From assembly GCA_022844205.1 (NCBI GenBank), contig JALHMF010000014.1, positions 1 to 53,521 of the forward strand: 53,521 nucleotides of DNA. Reading direction: 5' to 3'. The position numbers and the translations under genes are program-made. Of this stretch, positions 8,097 to 16,461 are shown piece by piece (positions within the stretch are counted from its first letter, which is position 1; each line of letters starts with the position of its first letter). The stretch comes from Xanthobacteraceae bacterium. GTDB taxonomy: Bacteria > Pseudomonadota > Alphaproteobacteria > Rhizobiales > Xanthobacteraceae. The notes under the pieces were generated by a model. The model was not told where the DNA came from. It searched no databases and saw only the letters and a program-made list of their open reading frames with translations.

Positions 8097-9515
8097 TCAG
8101 GCTCCTTTGCGTGCGAGCAAACCGTTGAGGGCGATGCCGAAGCCGAGGATCAACAGCACGCCCGCGCCAATCGTGAACAGCCATTGCCGCTTGATGGCGT
8201 CGGCGAATTCCACCTCGACGCCGTAATGGGCGAGCTGGATTTCACTGTGGCGCGCCTTCACCGGCACGCCGGCCTTGATGTCCTTGGCGCCGGCATGCTT
8301 GGGGCTGTTCAAAAGCGGCCAATTGACTTGGCCCGGATAGAACAGCACCACGTTCGACCAAGCCTGATCCCACTTCGGCTCGCTGCCGTCGAAGCGGGCC
8401 GCCACCATTTCGGCGTCCCGTCCAAGTCCGAGTGTCTTCGGCAGTGAAACGTAATGCCAGCGGCTGCCAAGAGCATTGCGGTGGACGGCGAAGGCGACGT
8501 CATAGACGCGCTGGTCGAGCATGATCTTGTCGTCCGCCGGTTTGCCGGTGTCCATCGCGCGAACGAGCGTGACGTCCCAGTAGCCGTCCTTCCAGCGCGC
8601 CTTGCCGGCGACTTTGATGTCGCCGCGCGATCCCTCCGTCACGCGTAACAGGCGGCGCGGGATGGTATCGCCGTCCTTCCATGCATGGGCGGCATCGAAG
8701 GGCACTGAATTGGCTTCGCTGATGAAGTAGATGTCGTCGAAGCCGAGCTTGCGCTGGATCAGGTCATCCCAGTTGATCGCGCGACGGCCGGTTTTGTCCG
8801 GATCAAGCATGAGGCGCGGCTGTCGTTTTTCAGGATCCCAATTGTCAGCGAAAGGTCCGCGCCCGGCGTCGCTGCCGCGCAGCTCGAATACATATTGATC
8901 GTCGGAGGCGTCGATTGGGTTCGACCGGTGCGCCCGCCAATGCCAGAGATCGAGGAAATAGCCGGCCTTGCGCAGCGCCGCCAGTTGTTCCTCCGGCACC
9001 ACCGACTTCCAGTCGTTGATATCGCTCCGGGTGGCCGGCAGATGCTTGCCGACCTCGGTTTGCTTCAGTTTTTGACCGAGATAGGGATGCGCACTCACTT
9101 CGTCGGCCTTAGCCTCGTTGGTGAAGAAGCGCATGCGGTCGCCGACGGTGATATATCCGCCGTAGCGCGCGAACTCCGGCACGCTGCCATCGTCCACCAG
9201 CATGGTGACGCGGTCCTCGTAGATGCCTTGCGGCTGCGGTCCGGCGACACTGGCGCCATAGCGCACCCATTTACCGCCTTCGAACTTCATCATGTCGTGA
9301 TAGATCGACGGCTGCCGCGCCGGCCACCGGTAGCGGAAGAACATGTCGCGGCCGTTGTAAGCGGCCTTGACCTGCAACGGCATGGTCAATTCTGTCGGGA
9401 TATAGATGTTGCGGGCGATGTCGTTCTTGATGACGCCGGTGCCATGGGTCAGCCACGATAGACCGAGCACGCCGAGGAAGATGACGACGGCGAGATAGAG
9501 TAATGCTCTATTCAT
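8097..9515 (-). CDS. Ethylbenzene-dehydrogenase-type haem-binding protein, membrane-anchored
   Basis: A 472-residue protein with an N-terminal membrane helix (about 4-20), a large periplasmic domain resembling the haem-b-binding gamma subunit of ethylbenzene dehydrogenase and related DMSO-reductase-family enzymes, and a C-terminal membrane helix (TIGAGVLLILGFGIALNGLL). The feature series WRAHRSNPIDASDDQY and NVVLFYPGQVNWPLL is typical of this family. The catalytic molybdenum and iron-sulphur subunits are absent, so it is probably a stand-alone periplasmic cytochrome-b-like electron carrier. The ATG at 9515 is preferred over a GTG nine bases upstream because GGAG lies eight bases before it. 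It forms a two-gene operon with the DUF2231 gene. Confidence 0.78.
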   Translation of the reverse strand: MNRALLYLAVVIFLGVLGLSWLTHGTGVIKNDIARNIYIPTELTMPLQVKAAYNGRDMFFRYRWPARQPSIYHDMMKFEGGKWVRYGASVAGPQPQGIYEDRVTMLVDDGSVPEFARYGGYITVGDRMRFFTNEAKADEVSAHPYLGQKLKQTEVGKHLPATRSDINDWKSVVPEEQLAALRKAGYFLDLWHWRAHRSNPIDASDDQYVFELRGSDAGRGPFADNWDPEKRQPRLMLDPDKTGRRAINWDDLIQRKLGFDDIYFISEANSVPFDAAHAWKDGDTIPRRLLRVTEGSRGDIKVAGKARWKDGYWDVTLVRAMDTGKPADDKIMLDQRVYDVAFAVHRNALGSRWHYVSLPKTLGLGRDAEMVAARFDGSEPKWDQAWSNVVLFYPGQVNWPLLNSPKHAGAKDIKAGVPVKARHSEIQLAHYGVEVEFADAIKRQWLFTIGAGVLLILGFGIALNGLLARKGA

Positions 9516-9960
9516 GGCTAGCACTCCATCTTCAACAGCTCATCGGTCTCGAAAAAGATATCATCATTCACTCATGGCGTTATCGGTTTACAGCCTTATC
9601 ACGCGACCATATCCCAACTGTCCGGTTCCTTCTTACATGATTATCCCGATGCGCATCGCGAGTGCATTGATCCGACATTATCCATCGCGCCATCCAGCAC
9701 CGGGGCAGCATCGCATCGTTGCCCGTCCTCGGCGGACTGACCGTTTGTTCGGTTCCGCATTCCGCGCATTTGTAGGTATACCGCGACTCTTTTCGAGAAC
9801 GCTCTATCCTCGATAGTCCCATTGCTTCGGTGCACCCGACACAACCTCATGGAAACCCATAGAGGGTGGCAGCGGGGACTCTCGTCCAACCAATTTGTTC
9901 ATGGGCACAATCGTGCGGGGCACAATACGATTGAGTCTGGTCAAAAACGACCACATTCCA
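9516..9960. other. Gene-free stretch with IS debris
   Basis: No gene can be supported. The stretch contains a family A IS piece (listed separately). Minus-strand frames over 9760-9890 read fragments such as YTYKCAECGTEQ and GFHEVVSGAPKQWDYRG. These may be remains of a decayed small gene, but they are interrupted by stops and frame changes and I cannot name them. Confidence 0.4.
9677..9737 (+). mobile_element. Fragment of the family A IS, 3' transposase part
   Basis: The sequence CCATCGCGCCATCCAGCACC and the following GGGGCAGCATCG..CCCGTCCTCGGCGGA match the last codons of the transposase at 21180-21225 with several substitutions. The terminal inverted repeat is missing. It is a scar only. Confidence 0.6.
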
Positions 9961-9997
9961 AATAAACAAAAGGCCGTCACCGGGGCGGGTGACGGCC
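9961..9997 (-). terminator. Intrinsic terminator, minus strand
   Basis: A perfect 10-bp stem (GGCCGTCACC / GGTGACGGCC, 9972-9981 with 9988-9997) with a six-base loop. Read on the minus strand it is followed by TTTTGTTTATTT. It would end minus-strand transcripts arriving from the recombinase side. A 14-base palindrome (CCCCTCTAGAGGGG) follows on the upstream side. Confidence 0.6.
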
Positions 9998-10111
9998 CCT
10001 CTAGAGGGGGACGCGGGACGCGGGGGTGCGTGTGTCCCCGCTGACAGAACTCACACCTACGTGCAGAAGTTCCGAGTCAATCCCGTCCACAACATGAAAC
10101 TGACGGCACAT

Positions 10112-10142
10112 AAAAAAAGAGACCGTGTTACCGGTCCCTCTT
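10112..10142 (-). terminator. Second terminator-like hairpin, minus strand
   Basis: On the minus strand GAGGGACCG and CGGTCTC pair with a two-base bulge around a short loop and are followed by a run of seven T. It lies 115 bases upstream of the terminator at 9961, so minus-strand read-through appears to be blocked twice. Confidence 0.5.
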
Positions 10143-10277
10143 CCTACTTTTGACTTTTGGTCTTTAGCTTTTGGCTTTGGACTTCAAGTCTAAGTCAAGA
10201 AGTAACCACTAGCCTCGCTAAAGGTTCCGCCAGATACCGACGATTGTAACTAAGAGTGAAATCGTTGCGATCACTTA

Positions 10278-10500
10278 TGTGTACCGAAAACCTCATCCAA
10301 CAAAGATTTCGGTTTTGGCGAATAAAATTCCCTGTTCTTGCGTGAGAATTCTCTGATCGACGAATATAATTCCCTGTTCTGAGGTTTAGGGAATTGAACT
10401 GCAAGCCACTGAAATTGCCGAGAGAATTGATGTCCGATTTGCAGAATTGGTCTGGGATTTAAACAATTCCCTGTAAAATTCCCTGTTAGCAGGGAATTGG
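10278..10500. repeat. Truncated MITE-like repeat, sister of the one at 6306
   Basis: It begins with TGTGTACCGAAAACCTCATC, the family A left end, and its body is clearly homologous to 6306-6480. Both include AATATAATTCCCTGTTCTGA and the following GGGAATTGAACTGCAAGCCA. Within it AATTCCCT and AGGGAATT pair around a 12-base loop, and further AATTCCCTGT copies follow. The right family A end is missing, so the copy is truncated near 10500. Confidence 0.65.
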
Positions 10501-10753
10501 TGTTGGAGACGGGTTCGAATCCGACTGCGTCATCAGCCAATCAGTCCGGTCTCCGACTCCAATTTCGCAGGCGTGCCAGAAACGGCGCGATGACGGGCCA
10601 AATGTTGGATTGGTGACCGTCTCCACTGACGAAATTCAGAGGTTCAAGCGGGCTTCAGGGCGCCCGTCTCCAGGGGCCAATTTCGACTGACGTTTTGGAG
10701 TCAGCCTAATCCGCAACCTGGGCCAGAAATGCATTCAGATATCGGTCAATCGG
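10501..10753. other. Gene-free stretch downstream of the recombinase
   Basis: No coding region is seen. It contains CTGAC..GTCAG arms around 10687-10705 and a short CGGGTTCGAATCCG palindrome. The latter resembles a tRNA T-loop but has no tRNA around it. Being next to a serine recombinase, the stretch could hold an old attachment site, but I cannot define one. Confidence 0.35.
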
Positions 10754-12376
10754 CTATCTGGAGAATCCAAGACTGAGGCGCTGTTCGGCCCAGGATAGCG
10801 GAAGTGGGCTTAGCAGTCTTTCGAGCGTGAGCGCTCGCGGCTGCCGGCCATCGGCTAGAGCCTCGACAATGTCCGGGGCGAGAAAGGCGAGGCGTAAAAT
10901 CCGCCGCACATAAGGCTCGCTGAGATCAATTCTCGCGGCAATCTCTTTGGTATTTGCATATTCGCCGCGGCGCAGAGCCTTTACCCAGCTCCGTCCTCGC
11001 GCCACCGCGACAATCAATGATCTATCAAGGGGCTGCGGGGGTGCTCCCGAATTCGACGGCAGCAAGATTTTTTTGCGGTCCGGCTTTTTTGGTTCGGGCA
11101 GGGGAACACGAACGGCCCAAGGCCCTTCGCTGTCTTCAGAAGCGACAATAGGAATGGTCTCGCTGGCTGGCCGCTTTTGTAAAATGATTTCTGCCTCGCT
11201 TGCGTGCAATACAATCTTGCTGACTGAGGACTGAATCAGATTGCGTGTTTCTGGCGCCCAGCTTCCAGAAGCTGCCTCTTGTCTCACTTCTTCATGCGGC
11301 AGCTCAGACTTCAGTGTCGTGACGATTAGAGATTCGATTTCCTCAGCGCCTATGCGCGATCGGGATCCCGCGTTTTCCTTTTGATACTGCAGGATCGCCT
11401 GGCTTACATAATATCGATAGCGGCCGTTCTTGCGGGTCGTATGAGACGGTGACATCCGGTTACCGCGATCATCGTAGAGGAGACCCATGAGCAGTGCCCC
11501 GCCTTCGGCGCGGCCTCGCCTTTGCTCGGTGGCGTTGCCGGTTAGCTTTGCCTGCACGGCTTCCCACAGATCATCGTCGATGATTGCTGCATGCTCGCCT
11601 GGATGTGCAATACCCTTGTGAACTGCCTCGCCGCGATAAACGCGGCTTCGTAGGAGATGGTAGAGCGCGCCGCGGCTGAAATATGCGCCGCCAATGGTCC
11701 GGCCCGCTTCTGTTCGTCGTTTTTTACTGCGGATCCCGAGCCGGTTCAGTTCGATCCGCAGTTGCTTGACGCAACCGAGATCAAAATAGCGGGTAAAGAT
11801 CAATCGGACGGTCTTCGCTTCCGTCTCATTGATAATGAGCTTGCGGTCCTTTACGTCATAGCCGAGCGGGACATTGCCACCCATCCACATGCCCTTGCGG
11901 CGTGAGGCGGCAAATTTGTCCCGGATGCGCTCACCGGATACCTCCCGCTCAAACTGCGCAAAGGACAAAAGGACGTTCAGGGTAAGGCGCCCCATGGACG
12001 TCGTTGTGTTGAATTGCTGCGTCACCGATACGAACGAAACGCTGCGCGCTTCAAAGAGTTCGACAAGTTTGGCAAAGTCGGAAAGTGACCGGGTGAGGCG
12101 ATCGACCTTATAGACCACAACTACATCGATCAGACCCGCATCAATGTGGCCAAGAAGGGCTTGCAGGGCAGGGCGCTCTATTGTTCCGCCGGAGAGCCCG
12201 CCATCGTTATATTGCGTCCGCACGAGCTTCCACCCCTCGTTAGCCTGGCTCTTGATGTAGGCTTCGGCGGCTTCGCGTTGGGCATGCAGCGAGTTGAAAT
12301 CCTGCTCAAGGCCGTGTTCAGAGGATTTCCGGGTGTAGATAGCACATCGCAGGATTTTCCGTTCAGGCGGCACCAT
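10754..12376 (-). CDS. Large serine recombinase
   Basis: A 540-residue site-specific recombinase. The N-terminal resolvase domain has the catalytic YTRKS motif (Ser18), followed by SLHAQREAAEAYI and VVVYKVDRLTRSLSDF. A recombinase domain follows (GGNVPLGYDV..L.INETEA, about 165-270), then a zinc-ribbon/coiled-coil-like region and a C-terminal helix-turn-helix (NTKEIAARIDLSEPYVRRIL). The ATG at 12376 is preferred because GGGAG precedes it and the family starts close to the resolvase fold. A longer frame to 12439 lacks this support. It overlaps the DUF2924 gene by 14 bases. This pair is common in rhizobial genomic islands and prophage-like elements, so it probably drove integration of the 10.7-17.2 kb block. 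Confidence 0.88.
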   Translation of the reverse strand: MVPPERKILRCAIYTRKSSEHGLEQDFNSLHAQREAAEAYIKSQANEGWKLVRTQYNDGGLSGGTIERPALQALLGHIDAGLIDVVVVYKVDRLTRSLSDFAKLVELFEARSVSFVSVTQQFNTTTSMGRLTLNVLLSFAQFEREVSGERIRDKFAASRRKGMWMGGNVPLGYDVKDRKLIINETEAKTVRLIFTRYFDLGCVKQLRIELNRLGIRSKKRRTEAGRTIGGAYFSRGALYHLLRSRVYRGEAVHKGIAHPGEHAAIIDDDLWEAVQAKLTGNATEQRRGRAEGGALLMGLLYDDRGNRMSPSHTTRKNGRYRYYVSQAILQYQKENAGSRSRIGAEEIESLIVTTLKSELPHEEVRQEAASGSWAPETRNLIQSSVSKIVLHASEAEIILQKRPASETIPIVASEDSEGPWAVRVPLPEPKKPDRKKILLPSNSGAPPQPLDRSLIVAVARGRSWVKALRRGEYANTKEIAARIDLSEPYVRRILRLAFLAPDIVEALADGRQPRALTLERLLSPLPLSWAEQRLSLGFSR

Positions 12377-12812
12377 TGATCTCCCGAAGGCCAAAGAATC
12401 GTGGCCCGTTCCACTTCGTACCCGTGATGGCGCGCGCAATTTTTGAAAGGCTTTGATGTGTTTGTCCGTTCCAGAGGTAACCCTCGGCGACGACCGTCAC
12501 ATGATGGGTGATGCCTTGCCATTCGCGGACCAGGACAGTACCCGGACGCATGATTGAGCAGAGCGGTTCGCTTTTGTTTGACCCATTGAGTATGCGTTCA
12601 AACAGCCGATCGAGATCACGGGCGAGTGATTTGGAAGGAGAGCCATACCGACGCTGCTGGCGCACTTGTGCGATCGCCAGAGCAAGCAGTTCACGACCGA
12701 AGCAGACAGGTGGTTCATCATGAAATTCTTCTCGCCAGAGATTACGAAGCTGGGCCCGAGGAAGATTGGCGAGTGATTGAAGATTGAGATCGTGGTTTTG
12801 CTGCATATGCAT
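12363..12812 (-). CDS. DUF2924 protein, partner of the serine recombinase
   Basis: A 149-residue protein with the DUF2924 pattern: LANLPRAQLRNLWREEF near the N-terminus, RPGTVLVREWQGITHHVTV in the middle and GYLWNGQTHQSLSKIARAIT before the end. The family is known mostly as a small protein encoded just upstream of large serine recombinases and may help control or direct recombination. It has no enzymatic motif. The start at 12812 (MHMQQN) is the most family-like. Longer frames to 12869 exist but run through the inverted repeat at 12808-12837, which would otherwise sit over the start codon as an operator or an mRNA hairpin. The gene overlaps the recombinase start, consistent with one operon. 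Confidence 0.75.
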   Translation of the reverse strand: MHMQQNHDLNLQSLANLPRAQLRNLWREEFHDEPPVCFGRELLALAIAQVRQQRRYGSPSKSLARDLDRLFERILNGSNKSEPLCSIMRPGTVLVREWQGITHHVTVVAEGYLWNGQTHQSLSKIARAITGTKWNGPRFFGLREINGAA

Positions 12813-12837
12813 GGGGACCGTTTCCGGTCTCCATGCA
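12808..12837. promoter_or_regulatory. Inverted repeat across the DUF2924 start codon
   Basis: TGCATGGGGACCG and CGGTCTCCATGCA form a 13-bp arm pair (12 matches) around TTTC. The repeat covers the start codon and ribosome-binding region of the DUF2924-recombinase pair. It could be an operator for autoregulation, or an mRNA hairpin hiding the start. I see the symmetry directly; the function is inferred. Confidence 0.45.
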
Positions 12838-13030
12838 TGCTCGCATATACCCCGCTGGCCACTCCGCAAAAGCTGCTGTTATGCCCGCCAGCAGCTCCGA
12901 GTTGCTGCGCCAAAAATGAGGCACACGGCTTTTTGGGATGGTTAATCCACGCGTATTACACCACAGTAATTTCGGGTTCAGCACAGGTAATTTGCGGATC
13001 CGAACCAGCCAATCCCACTAAGGCAAACCA

Positions 13031-14515
13031 TCACCATATGCCTCCATATCCGGTGCCATCTTTCAAAATCGAAATTGGCATTCCAATGTCATTTTGCGCG
13101 CGCCGGCGAATACGGCTGTTGATCCAATTCAATGCTTGCGAAATTGAATCCGCTTGGTCCTTGTGGCGCGAGTATGGAAAAGCAAGAAGTTCTATTAAAA
13201 GCGCATCAAGCCAAGTGGCGGATTTGGGAAAGAACACGGCACCCGCTTCGAACATCGGTGTTGTTGTATCAAGTCTTGTGACTTTGTCCTGGGTCGGCCT
13301 CACGGAAATCACCGCAATATTTTTGGAGCGAAGGTCTTGGAGCAGGCTTGTACCGGATCCTTTGTCCTCGATGAGGGTTGTTGCTCGCGGCCAACGCTTG
13401 GCAAGATCGATGACAGCCCTGCGCAGCCCCGGAAACTCAAAGCGATCGCGTACAATTTCGGCGAGATAGCAGTAGTCGCCTTTGACGATCCAGACGGTGC
13501 CCACTGAATAGTCGGCGAGCTCATCTTCAGACATTGCGGTATCCCAACTAATCACCACAAGGTCATTAGCCTCGATGTCTGGCAATATTTCATATTGCTT
13601 CAGCCAGGCGCGACGAATGAGGTTGCCTTCGAGCGGTATCGGGCGCTGCTGGTATTGCGCTGAAAAGGCCATGCTGCCCATGTCGGCCTTTAGGCGGTCT
13701 AGGACCTCCCGCGGCTCGCGAACAGGGTCGAGGACCTCGCCTTCAGCGCGAGAATAAATGCGGCCGTCACCGATCGGTATTGCCTGCGGAGCATCGGCGA
13801 TGGCAGGCAGATCAAGATGTGTCCATCCGCCTTTTTCTAGAAAAATTCCCACCGGGTCGTCTTCATGCAGCCGTTGCATTACAAGTATGATCGCGTCATC
13901 CTTCTTGCTGTTCAGCCGCGACATCATCGTCGTCTCGATCCAATTTAGGACCTTCTTGCGGGCCACATCGGACATCGCTTCATCGGGTTTCATAGGATCG
14001 TCGAGAATAAAAATCTCTCCGCCACGGCCCGTCAAAGTGCCGCCAACCGAAGTCGCATATCGTCCACCGCGCTTCGTCGTCATCAATTCCGCCTCAGTAT
14101 CTTTTTCCCGGCTTATTTCCGTTGCGGGAAAGATCCTTCGATACCAATCCGCTTTTATGACCGCGCGGAAGTCATTTGCGTGCTTGGCAGCGAGGTCAGC
14201 GGAGTAACTTGCGCAGATAATCTTAATTGAAGGATCTTGGCCGAGTAAGAAAGCAGGAAACGCCACAGAGGCTGAGATCGATTTCAGACTTCGCGGTGGA
14301 ATCGTGATGATCAGCCGTTTGATCTTTCCCAGCCTGACTTTTTCAAGCGCATGCGCCATGGCTTCAAGGTGCCAGTTCATGTGCAGTTTCTCGCCCGGCA
14401 CGACGGTTTCGAACGTCATTCGAAGGAAAGCGCAAAAATCAGTTCGAATCGCATGATCAATCAAGGCGCGTTGAACCGCGGGACTGGCGCGGAGTCGACC
14501 AAGGTGCTCGTTCAT
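13031..14515 (-). CDS. Phage terminase large subunit
   Basis: A 494-residue DNA-packaging motor of tailed-phage type. The ATPase domain has a deviant Walker A (PPRSLKS, about 73-79), Walker B IFILDDP (about 168-174) and the coupling region around VMQRLHEDD. The C-terminal RNase-H-like nuclease shows the acidic series WDTAM, IEDKGSGTSLL and HKDQADSIS. The start at 14515 has GGAG seven bases upstream; a GTG two codons earlier has none. The gene lies 25 bases after the DUF5681 gene. No portal, capsid or tail gene follows: the next genes are the DUF2924 protein and recombinase. It is therefore either a remnant or part of an element that uses packaging genes differently. Confidence 0.87.
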   Translation of the reverse strand: MNEHLGRLRASPAVQRALIDHAIRTDFCAFLRMTFETVVPGEKLHMNWHLEAMAHALEKVRLGKIKRLIITIPPRSLKSISASVAFPAFLLGQDPSIKIICASYSADLAAKHANDFRAVIKADWYRRIFPATEISREKDTEAELMTTKRGGRYATSVGGTLTGRGGEIFILDDPMKPDEAMSDVARKKVLNWIETTMMSRLNSKKDDAIILVMQRLHEDDPVGIFLEKGGWTHLDLPAIADAPQAIPIGDGRIYSRAEGEVLDPVREPREVLDRLKADMGSMAFSAQYQQRPIPLEGNLIRRAWLKQYEILPDIEANDLVVISWDTAMSEDELADYSVGTVWIVKGDYCYLAEIVRDRFEFPGLRRAVIDLAKRWPRATTLIEDKGSGTSLLQDLRSKNIAVISVRPTQDKVTRLDTTTPMFEAGAVFFPKSATWLDALLIELLAFPYSRHKDQADSISQALNWINSRIRRRAQNDIGMPISILKDGTGYGGIW

Positions 14516-14540
14516 TGACACTCTCCTTGCTACTGAAGAC

Positions 14541-15005
14541 CTACTTTGCGGATTTTTTGATAGCGGAAAGAATTTCGCTAAGAAGCGCTTGCTCTGTCGG
14601 ACTAAGTTCCGATTCCTGGCCTTGGGGGATCGAAGTTTCCAAGAGCCCGTGTTGCGCCGCGAGCTTTAGGACCGTGACGGCGGCGCGTGGATCGCCTTTC
14701 AGCGCTCCATCGGTTTGCCGCATGATGACTCCTTGCAGCTTGCTCACACGACTTGCACGCTCGCCTTCACGCACGGTTATTATTTTTTCCAACACCTGCT
14801 TCACCACCGTTTTTCTGTTTGGGCTGTTTTTCGGGCGTCCATTTGGGTTCCCGGACTGACCCGGCTTGAACCAGGAATGAGTCGGAGGATTGCCATAGCC
14901 GACCTTGGGTTTTCCCGGCTGAGGATCAGCTTGAGCGCGGTGATCAGCCGATCTTGACCGCCTCGAAGCCTTCCTGGAATTCTTTCCGTTCTTTTTCGCA
15001 GGCAT
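14541..15005 (-). CDS. DUF5681 protein, likely terminase-associated DNA-binding protein
   Basis: A 154-residue basic protein. The N-terminal tail is rich in Lys/Arg, and the DUF5681 signature WFKPGQSGNPNGRPKNSPN lies near 44-62, followed by helical segments. DUF5681 proteins are typically encoded beside terminase large subunits and methyltransferases in prophages and islands. A role like that of a small terminase subunit is plausible but unproven. The start has GGAG eight bases upstream, inside the end of the methyltransferase gene, five bases after its stop codon. It lies in one operon with the genes on both sides. Confidence 0.75.
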   Translation of the reverse strand: MPAKKNGKNSRKASRRSRSADHRAQADPQPGKPKVGYGNPPTHSWFKPGQSGNPNGRPKNSPNRKTVVKQVLEKIITVREGERASRVSKLQGVIMRQTDGALKGDPRAAVTVLKLAAQHGLLETSIPQGQESELSPTEQALLSEILSAIKKSAK

Positions 15006-15010
15006 TTCGG

Positions 15011-16390
15011 TTACTCCGCTGCAGGCAATGCATCACGCGAGCGCAATTCGAGTTCGTCGAACTGCACTTCCGATTCAGAATGAACGGCAAACTTGCCCGT
15101 GAGTGTCTGCCAGCGGCGGATAGCGACATCGCAGTAGTGCGGATCGATTTCCATTACACGAGCGCGCCGGCCGGTATTTTCGGCGGCGATGATGGTCGTG
15201 CCGGATCCAACGAACGGGTCTAAGATGATATCGCGAAAGTGGGAGCAGTCTTTGATCGCATCGGCGACCAGGGCCACGGGCTTGACCGTCGGATGCATTG
15301 CAAGCTCATCGAGCCGGCCTGCGCGGAAAGTGTTGACGCCTTTATATTCCCATACGTTGGTGCGGTAGCGGCCCTTCTGACCGAGTTCGAAGTTATTTGT
15401 ATGGGCAGCGGAGCCATTCTTGAAGACGAGTACCAATTCGTGCCGTGAACGATAGAAGGTGCCCATGCCGCCATTGTTCTTGACCCATACGCAAAGATTC
15501 TTGAATTCGGCGTAGATGAGCCTGCCGGCAGCTAACGCCAGATCAACATGGCGCCAGTCGATGCAGATGTAATGGATGGAACCATCCATCGAGAACCGCA
15601 CCATGTTCGCGAAAACGGCCTTCAGAAACTGAATATATTCCGGGTCGGTCATTTCACCCGATGCAAACTTAAAATCCGGGTGCTGGGTCTTTCCAAGGCC
15701 TCCTATGGCCCGGCTGCGCACGTTATAAGGTGGATCAGTGAAAATCAGCCGCGCAGGTTCATTCCGCAGAAGTGTTTCATAGGCCGAAGCATCCCGGGCA
15801 TCAGCGCATAGAAGTGCGTGCTGGTTAAGGACCCAGAGATCGTTGGGTTTGGTTATTGCCGGCCGATCCCGCCGAGGTTTAGGGGCGACGTCTTCGGCAG
15901 CCGGGTCTTCTTCATTCGCGGCCTTATGAGCGTCAAAGAGGAGATCGATTTCTGTCGTTTCAAAACCCGTAATCTCGACATCAAAACCGAGCGTTACCAG
16001 TTCCTGTAACTCAATCGTCAGGATCTCCTGGTCCCAGCCGGCTAACTCCGCAGTTCGATTATCGGCGATCACATAGGCGCGTTTTTCCGGCTCCGATAGA
16101 TAATCGATCTGAATGGAAGGGACTTCGGTAAAGCCTTCGCTTAGCGCGGCTTCATATCGACCATTGCCCGCAAGAATATTCCCTTCGGAGTCGATAATGA
16201 TCGGGTTGATAAATCCGAGCCGACGAATTGAATGCGCAATCTTTCGACGCTGCGCACGCGAATGTGTGCGCGGATTGCGTTGGTTTGGCTTGATGGTCGT
16301 GACGTTTCGATAAACGACCGCTTCAAGGTATCGCTCTCTCCCGCGAACCGCAGGTAAACATTTCTGATTGTCGACTTGAGTGCGTTTCAT
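15011..16390 (-). CDS. ParB-like nuclease domain fused to a DNA methyltransferase
   Basis: A 459-residue two-domain protein. Residues 25-115 form a ParB/sulfiredoxin-like domain (LGFINPIIIDSEG, then GNGRYEAAL at 75-83). Residues 190-435 form an amino-methyltransferase domain with DPPY at 219-222 (target binding) and DPFVGSGTT at 391-399 (AdoMet binding). The order, DPPY before FxGxG, is that of beta-class N6-adenine or N4-cytosine enzymes. No restriction endonuclease is adjacent, so it is an orphan phage-type modification enzyme, perhaps protecting the element's DNA or regulating it. A palindromic motif overlaps its ribosome-binding site. The target sequence cannot be read from the gene. Confidence 0.87.
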   Translation of the reverse strand: MKRTQVDNQKCLPAVRGRERYLEAVVYRNVTTIKPNQRNPRTHSRAQRRKIAHSIRRLGFINPIIIDSEGNILAGNGRYEAALSEGFTEVPSIQIDYLSEPEKRAYVIADNRTAELAGWDQEILTIELQELVTLGFDVEITGFETTEIDLLFDAHKAANEEDPAAEDVAPKPRRDRPAITKPNDLWVLNQHALLCADARDASAYETLLRNEPARLIFTDPPYNVRSRAIGGLGKTQHPDFKFASGEMTDPEYIQFLKAVFANMVRFSMDGSIHYICIDWRHVDLALAAGRLIYAEFKNLCVWVKNNGGMGTFYRSRHELVLVFKNGSAAHTNNFELGQKGRYRTNVWEYKGVNTFRAGRLDELAMHPTVKPVALVADAIKDCSHFRDIILDPFVGSGTTIIAAENTGRRARVMEIDPHYCDVAIRRWQTLTGKFAVHSESEVQFDELELRSRDALPAAE

Positions 16391-16394
16391 TGAG

Positions 16395-16408
16395 GACCTT
16401 ATTAGGGT
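16395..16408 (-). promoter_or_regulatory. Near-palindrome over the ribosome-binding site of the methyltransferase gene
   Basis: On the minus strand the sequence is ACCCTAATAAGGTC, ending four bases before the ATG at 16390. It contains the AAGG ribosome-binding site. A related motif (ACCCTATATAGGTC, 11 of 14 identical) lies at exactly the same distance before the gene that starts at 17193. A shared repressor operator or translational control site is a reasonable reading. Confidence 0.45.
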
Positions 16409-16461
16409 TTTAATAGGTTATGCGTAGCATGAAGGTAAACCCGGTTAGTCGGGCATGGTCA

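Noticed and set aside
9580-9822. Minus-strand frame with a CAEC zinc-finger-like motif (YTYKCAECGTEQ)
   Set aside because: The frame runs into IS debris and the neighbouring frames hold parts of the same possible ancestor, so no intact gene can be supported.
10495-10545. GGGTTCGAATCC resembling a tRNA T-loop
   Set aside because: The flanking bases do not form a T-stem, acceptor stem or anticodon arm. The piece is part of a short palindrome (CGGGTTCGAATCCG).
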